This document shows positions 17,356 to 23,179 of a DNA stretch of 23,179 bases, piece by piece (the stretch's first letter is position 1; each line of letters starts with the position of its first letter). Below the pieces are notes generated by a model. The model was not told the origin of the DNA and did not search any database. It was given only the letters and a program-made list of their open reading frames with translations. Both the position numbers and the translations under genes were made by a program. Location of the stretch: the NCBI RefSeq assembly GCF_000417875.1, contig NW_006920884.1, positions 515,081-538,259 on the forward strand. The letters run 5' to 3'. The DNA comes from Pseudozyma flocculosa PF-1. Lineage: Eukaryota > Basidiomycota > Ustilaginomycetes > Ustilaginales > Ustilaginaceae.

Positions 17356-18357
17356 ATGCCCACCACATCGCACCCGCTCCGCCAGCTGGCACAGACAGAC
17401 CGGAGCCGCCTCCTCTCCAACCTGCCGCCCTACACCATCTCGTCGGCGCTTTCGCCTTCCAACATCTCGGCCAACCGGTACCGCGACGTGGTACCCTACG
17501 ACTCGTCGCTCCTCCCAGGACCCTACCTCAACGCCTCGCTCCTCGCTCCTTTCCCTCACACCCCTCCTGCATCGTCTTCAACTTTGGCGTCGTCGACGGT
17601 GAAGGGCACGCAGCCGCGGTTCATCGCGTCGCAGGCACCCACGCCCTCGACGTTCGCCCACTTCTACCACCACCTCTACGAGCAGGACGTCGCCGTCCTC
17701 GTCAACCTCACGCCCGAGATCGAGAGGGGAAGAAAAAAGGCCGACAGGTACTATCCCACCCGCGCCGACGACCAGGAGCACGCAGATGCCGTGCTCCAGG
17801 TCGAGGGATGGCAGGTGCGCTGCAGGGACCAGCACGCCCTCAACGGCGGCAACGTCGTCGTGCGCACCCTCGACCTCGTACCCACCCCCTCCACCGCCAA
17901 TGGCGACGCTGCGATGCCGACGCCAAAGGTCATCCGCCAGATTCACCTCTCGCACTGGCCCGACCACGGCATCCTACCGCCCGCAGACATGGAGTGGCTC
18001 ATTGACCTCATCCACGACCACGTCGGCTCCACCTCGTCCCCCTCTGCTGCTTACCCAGACGGAAGGCCGATCTGGGTCCACTGCTCGGCCGGCATCGGCC
18101 GCAGCGGCACCGTCATCGCTTGTCTCACCGCCAAGCACCTCCTCTCTCCCTCCCCCTCGTCCTCGTCCTCCGCTCCTGCCGCCACCGCGACGACTTCGAA
18201 TCCCGTCACCGATGAGGGCATCGACGACCTCCCGCTCCGCCTCGTGGCCTGGATGCGCCACTTTCGACCGGGCATGGTGCAGACTGAAGAGCAGTTCGAT
18301 TCGATCGTCGCCTTCGTGGAGGCGCTCAGGCAAAAACGGACACCATCTGCACAGTGA
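17356..18357 (+). CDS. Classical protein tyrosine phosphatase
   Basis: Single exon, 333 aa from the ATG at 17356 (IIMPTTSHPL). An in-frame ATG at 17206 would add 50 residues without family features. The protein is a compact catalytic domain. The Tyr-recognition region is ANRYRDVVPYD (about 37-48), followed by YLNASLL and the substrate loop RFIASQAPTPSTFAHFY. Then come AVLVNLTPEIERGRKKADRY and HLSHWPDHG with the general acid in W201-P-D203. The signature loop H-C243-S-A-G-I-G-R249-S-G-T is complete, and the Q-loop is MVQTEEQFDSIVAF near 312-325. All catalytic residues are present, so an active cysteine phosphatase for phosphotyrosine is expected. It resembles yeast Ptp1-type cytosolic enzymes. 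A Ser/Pro/Ala-rich insert (about 262-282) lies just after the signature loop. There are no membrane segments. It converges with the ferric reductase, 168 bp between stops. Confidence 0.92.
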   Translation: MPTTSHPLRQLAQTDRSRLLSNLPPYTISSALSPSNISANRYRDVVPYDSSLLPGPYLNASLLAPFPHTPPASSSTLASSTVKGTQPRFIASQAPTPSTFAHFYHHLYEQDVAVLVNLTPEIERGRKKADRYYPTRADDQEHADAVLQVEGWQVRCRDQHALNGGNVVVRTLDLVPTPSTANGDAAMPTPKVIRQIHLSHWPDHGILPPADMEWLIDLIHDHVGSTSSPSAAYPDGRPIWVHCSAGIGRSGTVIACLTAKHLLSPSPSSSSSAPAATATTSNPVTDEGIDDLPLRLVAWMRHFRPGMVQTEEQFDSIVAFVEALRQKRTPSAQ

Positions 18358-18525
18358 GGCGACGACGGCGGGGAACCGCCACATCCATTGTCGTAACTCT
18401 CGAGCTCGGCGGGTCGTTGGCAATGATTCATGGTCGTTCGTGTCGTCGTCGTCGGCGTCGTTGTCGTCGTCTGTGCCGCCATCGATCCCCCGCAGCCATG
18501 CCACGACTCCGGGCGGCGACCGCCC

Positions 18526-20671
18526 TCACCATCCGAAGCGTTCGTTGACGAGGTAGACTTGCTCGAGGTGCTTCAGCCTTCCTCGGGCCATGTCGAGCTG
18601 CAGCTTGGCCACCCTGTTGCCCGCATCCCTCGACATGCCCTCGGGCCCGCACACGACCACGGCCACCGATGACGACGGTGTCGGTGCCGAAACGGACGAT
18701 GCGGGGGACGACGACCGCTTTGCGTCGGGCGACGTCGAGGCTGAGCTGGTCTCCGACAACGGCGTCTCGCCCTTTTCCACGTCGGCCGACGGCATCGACG
18801 ACGAAGACGACGACGACGGCACTTCCTCGAGCAGGAACGCGTCAATGGCGAGCGAGACGTCCGGATGGCCGTCTCGATGGACTTGCCACGAGGCCGGGAG
18901 GGTCGACGCTGCACCCCCGGCAGACTGGCTGATGTGGACAACGACGCCAAAGGACCCTCGCGGCGCCAGCGCCTCGACGGTCTCGATGTGCTCCCGCATC
19001 CACTCGACGCTCTCGTCGTTCCGCACCGACCAGACCAGCCTGGCGCGCCGCGTCTGCGCAGTGCCGTTCCGCCACTGCCACGCCAGGTCGAGGAGCGAGG
19101 CCATGGCGAGCGTGATGCCCGACCCGCCGGCGATGAAGAGCGCAGCGTCAAAGTCGGACACGCCCGCGTCTTGGCCGTACGGCCCGTCGACGATGGCCGA
19201 GAGCGACGTGCTCGACGAGGGACGGAGCAGCTGCTCGTCGGCGTCGTGGTCGTCGATGTGCTCGCCGTGGCGCATCGCCGTCGTCGTCTCTGTCGACGTC
19301 TCGGCCTCGCCCGCCTGGCCCGCCAGGGCGCGCGAATGAAGCTTGCGCGTGAACCCGCCATGCGCCTTGGCCATGAGCACAATGGCAGAGTCGCCGCTGT
19401 GGTCGGGACGGGGCATCGAGACGATGGTGAACGGGTGGGCGGACCACGGCTCGATGGCGGGGAAGCGGACAAAGACGTGCTGGCCCGGCCGCCAGGTGAG
19501 CGGAGTGCGGATCGTGAGCCGCGTGAGTCGGCCGTCGAGGGCCTCGACTCGGCAGCGGCAGAGGCCGAACAGGCTGTGGCTGCTCAGCTGCCGTGCGAGG
19601 CGGAGGAAGACCGAGAGCATGTAGAGCGCCGCGGTGCCCCACAGGTAGCGCCTGTGTCGGTCCGCGAGCGGGCACAAGCAAAGCAAAGCAAAGCAAAGCA
19701 TCGTCAGCCGCCGTGGTTACCGCGCAGGTCGAGCCGCCGCCGCCGCCGCCGCCCCGACGAACTTACCAGCTGGTCAAGAGCTGCGACGTGTGGATAAACA
19801 TGAAGGCCAGGAACGTGACGGCGACGGGGATGTGGACGGCGACAAACAGCTCGTAGCATCGCTCGCGCAGGCCGGCAAAGCTGCCAAAGACGAGGACAAA
19901 AAGGCAGGCGTAGGCGACGGTGCCAGTCGTGTTGATGTGGTCGCTGAAGAACCACTCCCTCAGCGCCGCGGTGCCCCCCTCTTGCAGCGGCTGCCGGATG
20001 AAGGGGATGGTGTGGACGGTGGCGAGGAACAGCATAAACCTAGCGATCCACTGGTGGTAGACCTGCAGCCGCTCGTGGCTGGTGCCCGTGAGGGCCGAGA
20101 TGAGGTTGACCTTGGATCCGAGGGCATAGATGAAGGGCATCAGGCCGAGCGCCATCATGCCGGCGCGCAGCGCCAGCGGCGGGCTGCCAAACGTGTAGGC
20201 GGAGCGGTAGTAGGGCTGGACCGCAAACATCCATGCCGTCACGCCGAGCATGAGCGCGCACAGGAGGAGCGTGACGCCGAGTGCCGGAAAGCGGAGGTCG
20301 ACGAAGCCCAGGCGGTACGACGGCAGCTGACGGTAGGCGAGGAAGCGGCAGAACGACGCCGCCCGTCGAGGCGGCTCGACAGGGTGACGGCGCCCTACGG
20401 CTGTCCCTGCCGCTCCATGACTGCGCCGTGGCGCGCCGCCGGTCCTGGCTCTGTCGAGGCGACGGTGTCGTAGCCGCGACGGGATGGCGAGTATCGCGGC
20501 CAAGGCGACGACGATGCATCCGATGGCCACGACGCCCTTGGCGTACTTGGCCTGGCCCGCCCACGGGTCGCCCGTCTTGGTGTTGGTGAGCAGCCCGATG
20601 CCGGCCGTGCTGCTGCTGCTGCTGCTGTCGTCGTCGTGGCCGCCGCCGTGTCGGCGTAAAAGGCGGTCCAT
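18526..20671 (-). CDS. Ferric-chelate reductase, FRE family (membrane flavocytochrome)
   Basis: Two exons on the minus strand, 20671-19767 and 19651-18526, 676 aa. Intron 19652-19766 (GTAAGT to GACACAG) splits the Trp codon joining QLLTSW to RYLWGTAALYM, as expected in the last transmembrane helix pair. An ATG at 20743 would add 24 residues. Transmembrane helices include 46-63, 130-150, 168-184, 206-225, 250-268 and 274-293. Four haem-ligand histidines occur as H206-x13-H220 and H280-x13-H294, the equal 13/13 spacing associated with ferric reductases rather than NADPH oxidases. The FAD site is RPGQH (356-360) and HPFTIVS (374-380); the NADPH site is GPYG (458-461), LFIAGGSGIT (473-482) and CGPEGMSRDAG near the C-terminus. 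It should move electrons from cytosolic NADPH across the plasma or vacuolar membrane to reduce Fe(III) or Cu(II). Ser-rich, acidic inserts interrupt the NADPH domain. I see no oxidase or permease partner gene beside it. Confidence 0.92.
19676..19700. repeat. Tandem AGCAA/AAGCA pentamers in the ferric reductase intron
   Basis: About five copies of a 5-bp unit (AAGCA). On the gene strand they read TGCTT repeats and form the polypyrimidine-like stretch about 25 nt upstream of the intron's 3' splice site. Confidence 0.9.
20610..20627. repeat. (CTG)6 run coding Ser repeat
   Basis: CTG triplets on the plus strand that encode part of the hexa-serine stretch (DDDSSSSSSTAG) near the N-terminus of the ferric reductase. 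Confidence 0.85.
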
Positions 20672-21196
20672 CTTGGCGAAGGCGTCGTCTCGAATCGAAT
20701 CGTAACAAAGGGACTGCGTCAAGCGTCGAGAAGCGTGCAGCACTCGAGTGCAGCGGACAAGGGGTCGTGCCGGGAATGGTGTGGTGAGTGGTGGGGGAGA
20801 GGGATCGGAAGCGCCCGGCTGGCCGGCCTTCCATCTGGCCGTCCGTTATAGGCGGTGGGTCGTCCTGGACCATCTGCAATGCCTTGCAACGGCCTCGCCA
20901 CGCCCGGCAGACAGCCACCGGGAGCAAAGGCCCAAGGCAGACGCAGAGGCAGAGGCAGACAAGGCCGACGGGCGACGGGCGACGGGCCACGGCGAGCCCG
21001 ACCTTGAAAGGCTCCGAGCGGACGCGCGTGGCGGGCGGTCGGAGCGTTTTCTTCTTGGCTGCTGTTGCTGGCGCCCGACGCCTCGAGGAAAAAGGCGCCG
21101 GCCCGACAGCGCATCCGATGCCAGGCAGGCAGGCGAGCCCTTCACCCGGCCAGATCGGCACCCCAGAAGCCGTCCCAGGTTGCAGCCGTACGTAGA

Positions 21197-21226
21197 AGAG
21201 GCCCTTGTGCTAGAGGCCCTTGTGCT
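21197..21226. repeat. Direct tandem duplication of a 15-bp unit
   Basis: AGAGGCCCTTGTGCT occurs at 21197-21211 and again, identical, at 21212-21226, followed by a partial GTGCTGTGCTG echo. Confidence 0.95.
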
Positions 21227-21528
21227 GTGCTGTGGCAAGGCCAACCTCCCCTGGCAGCAATCAGGGCTCATCACCTCTCACAGCAGAGTAGTGCCACTGT
21301 GCTGCTGCTATGATCTGGTGCTGCCAGGGAAAAATGCCCAGAAGCGTCCTTCCAGCTGTTATGCCCTTGGGGTCTTGCGAACCGCTGTCGGCCGAGGGCA
21401 GAGAGTGGGGACCAAGAGAGGTTGTGGGAGAGTAGCTAGGAATCGATGTTGCACCGTAGGATCACTAGGATACTAAGTACAATCAACGAAGGAATCCTAG
21501 TGGCGTACCCCGCCGCCACGGCCGTATG

Positions 21529-21564
21529 CCCAAAGTGCGTGGGGCCGGCCCCACGCACTTTGGG
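21529..21564. repeat. Perfect 36-bp palindrome
   Basis: Left arm CCCAAAGTGCGTGGGGCC at 21529-21546 is followed directly by its exact reverse complement at 21547-21564, with no spacer; the centre is GGCCGGCC. The next outward pair (21528/21565) does not match. It lies about 370 bp upstream of the ATG at 21935 and about 860 bp upstream of the ferric reductase start. Confidence 0.97.
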
Positions 21565-21693
21565 GCTCCGACTGGGCTGCGGCAATGACCCTCGTCTTGG
21601 CTCCGGATTAACGTCCAAGAGCCGTGGGCCCTCGCCGGCCGAGTCCCGACATTACCCCCGGTCTAAGGGCTGACTCCGGGCAGGCCTTACCGG

Positions 21694-21716
21694 GTCTCGG
21701 GTCTTGGGGCCGAGAC
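21694..21716. repeat. Short inverted repeat
   Basis: GTCTCGG at 21694-21700 and CCGAGAC at 21710-21716 form a 7-bp stem with a 9-nt loop in the probable promoter or 5' UTR of the 21935 gene. Confidence 0.6.
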
Positions 21717-21934
21717 TCGACCTTGCCGCAGTTTTTCCAGGCGCGTCGCGGGTGGAGGTGGGCCCTGGTTGGGATGGGCTTGACCTGCGCCTGCGCCTGC
21801 TGGCGGGCCGCTGGCAGCGTTTGGCCGGGCCTTGGCGGGGGGCGGGCGGCGTGGCGGGCTTGTCTTCTTGCCACCACTTGCTCCTTCGCCACCCCGCCCG
21901 TATCCGCGCCTTTGCCGTCGCGCCGCCACCCGCC

Positions 21935-23179
21935 ATGCCCGCCGACCACGGCTCTGCCGTCGGCAACGACAACGCCGATGTCGTCATGCACGGCGACGGC
22001 ACCTCCTCCTCTTCCGGCGATACCTCGTCCCCTCGCGCCGGCGCCGCGCGTGATCCTGTCACTGGCGGTGCCAATCGCCTCCCTCCCCTGCGCCCCATCG
22101 ACTTCGACACCATCGATGAGGACGACCCTCGTCTGCCGCTGATGATCGATGGGTACTTCGTCTGCGAGTACCCTGGCGAGCACGTCGGCAACTTCGGCTT
22201 CGAGCCCGCCCGCCGCCCGGACCCCGACCCCGACATGTACCCTCGTGTGTACACCGGCATCGCGGGCTACGAGCCCAGCGGCGAGTCGTATCCCTGTGGC
22301 GCGAGTGAGTAGCCTTTGTTGGGCGTGGTGCCGGTCCGGGCATGGTGTGGTTGGCTTGCTCCTGCTGACTTGTTGCCCCGCCTCGCGTTGCCGCAGCCGA
22401 GATCAACGAGGAGCTGGCCAACCCGCTGTCTGGCCGCTGCAGCAACTGTGCCAACGGTCGCGACGGCGGCCGCAGCTGCTACCAGCAAGAGGCAGGCAAG
22501 CCCTGCGACCACTGCAGGGAGAAGGGTCGCCCTTGCGACGTGGACCTTCGCGGTAAGTCGGCCGTCTCCGTCGCGTGGGGAGCGCCCCGCGCATCGACTG
22601 ACTCTCCTTTGCGTCCCGTTCACCCTTCCCGCAGTGCCGACGTACACCGGCCCCTACGCGGAGGAGCGGGCGCTCGTCTACCGGGACCAGCGTCGCCGCT
22701 GGGAGGAGAACGAGTACATCAGCTGCCGCCCCGCCCCCAACATCCGCCTGGCCCACGTCAGCGACCTGGACGTGTCGGGCCTGGTCTGGGTGCGAATCTC
22801 CGCCGCCGTGGAGGCCGCCAAGGCGCACGACGTGCAGCGCCGGGGCAACTACGAACGTGGCGTTGGCTCCCGTCAAGAGCCTGGCGAGGCGCACGGCGTC
22901 CTGCCCTCCCTGCGCTCGGTGCGACGCGAGGTCGAAGCGGCGCTGCCCGCCATGAGGCGGGTCTTCAAGGCCGTCAACCGCGCCCTCGTCGAGGCCAACG
23001 TGGCCAAGGCCAACGACGCCCGTGCCCTGATGCGCGAGTACAAGCTGCTCTCCCGACAGATTGCGCGCCTCGACGGCGACGACGGCAAGGAGCCCACCCT
23101 CATCCAGCAGCTCGACACGCTGATCGAGGAGCGCTGGGCCGCCGACCAATCTGGCCCTTCGGTGCCTCGCCGTGCCCGC
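21935..23179 (+). CDS. Unrecognised protein with Zn2Cys6-like cysteine cluster, 5' part
   Basis: Three exons visible: 21935-22304, 22397-22552, and 22635 to the window end, 357 aa so far with no stop. Introns are 92 nt (GTGAGT to GCCGCAG) and 82 nt (GTAAGT to CCCGCAG). Residues 1-45 are Ser/Gly/Asp-rich. Residues 50-123 are acidic and aromatic (PIDFDTIDEDDPRLPLMIDG, then EYPGEHVGNFGFEP). Exon 2 encodes six cysteines, C138-x2-C141-x9-C151-x8-C160-x2-C163-x6-C170. The second half (KPCDHCREKGRPCDV) looks like a fungal Zn2Cys6 binuclear cluster, but the first half has nine rather than six residues before the third Cys and few basic residues. Exon 3 is helical and charged (VRREVEAALPAMRRVFKAVN, then LMREYKLLSRQIARLDG), suggesting a coiled coil or dimerisation region. 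A nuclear regulator is possible but unproven; I do not recognise the family. Confidence 0.65.

Larger units (their letters stand above)
20672..21934. promoter_or_regulatory. Divergent region between the ferric reductase and the Zn2Cys6-like gene
   Basis: About 1.26 kb with no supported gene. It holds a tandem 15-bp duplication (21197-21226), a relatively AT-rich patch (21430-21500), a perfect 36-bp palindrome (21529-21564) and a short imperfect hairpin (21694-21716). I looked for GATA-type iron-response sites (GATAA/TTATC) near the ferric reductase start and saw no clear cluster. Confidence 0.55.

Noticed and set aside
16962..18005. 347-aa frame overlapping the phosphatase
   Set aside because: Out of frame with the PTP catalytic motifs and begins in the triplet repeat; His/Pro/Arg-rich shadow.
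18526..20671. NADPH oxidase (NOX) instead of ferric reductase
   Set aside because: Both haem histidine pairs are spaced by 13 residues, and the last helix joins the FAD domain as in FRE proteins. As I recall, NOX proteins use 13 and 12.
20040..21161. 373-aa minus-strand frame covering part of the ferric reductase and its promoter
   Set aside because: Wrong frame relative to the haem-binding helices; the upstream part is Arg/Pro/Gln-rich noise.
1..23179. tRNA genes, CRISPR arrays, prokaryotic operons
   Set aside because: No B-box GGTTCGANNCC sites in a tRNA context, no spaced direct repeats, and genes are spliced and eukaryotic.

Overview
The window looks like nuclear DNA of a basidiomycete fungus, most likely a smut-lineage yeast or fungus (Ustilaginomycotina). 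The evidence is high GC, very tight gene spacing, short GT-AG introns (82-198 nt, often with a CTRAC-type branch site), Ser/Pro/Ala-rich low-complexity inserts, and purely eukaryotic proteins such as a mitochondrial branched-chain keto acid dehydrogenase E1 alpha, endonuclease G, an Efm5-type elongation factor methyltransferase and a ferric reductase. Placement below Basidiomycota is inference. There are no prokaryotic features, tRNAs, rRNAs or intact transposons that I can see.

Layout. 1-695 (+) is the 3' end of a kappa-class glutathione S-transferase / HCCA isomerase. 1493-2195 (+) is a small secreted Ser/Thr-rich protein with a hydrophobic tail. It converges on 2357-4729 (-), a secreted protein with a degenerate M23-like (duplicated hybrid motif) domain. 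That gene diverges from 5311-6456 (+), a mitochondrial membrane-anchored HotDog thioesterase. The thioesterase converges on 6628-7860 (-), an EFM5-type lysine methyltransferase. 9054-10139 (-) is a secreted cysteine-rich protein with a Kex2-like dibasic site. 11410-12012 (+) is a small two-exon protein I cannot name.

12805-14673 (+) is BCKDH E1 alpha (five exons), followed by 15225-16957 (+), mitochondrial endonuclease G / NUC1 (six exons), and 17356-18357 (+), a classical tyrosine phosphatase. The phosphatase converges on 18526-20671 (-), a FRE-type ferric reductase. 21935 to the window end (+) is an incomplete three-exon gene with a Zn2Cys6-like cysteine cluster.

The genes do not form one pathway. 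Three products are mitochondrial (HotDog, BCKDHA, NUC1) and three are secreted or surface proteins of unknown role. Convergent pairs are separated by only about 160-170 bp, and divergent pairs share promoter regions of about 0.6-1.3 kb.

The most unusual features are a perfect 36-bp palindrome (21529-21564) in the region between the ferric reductase and the Zn2Cys6-like gene, the odd-spaced cysteine cluster itself, the secreted M23-like protein lacking the usual metal-binding histidines, and a stop-free 120-nt (3n) intron candidate within it.
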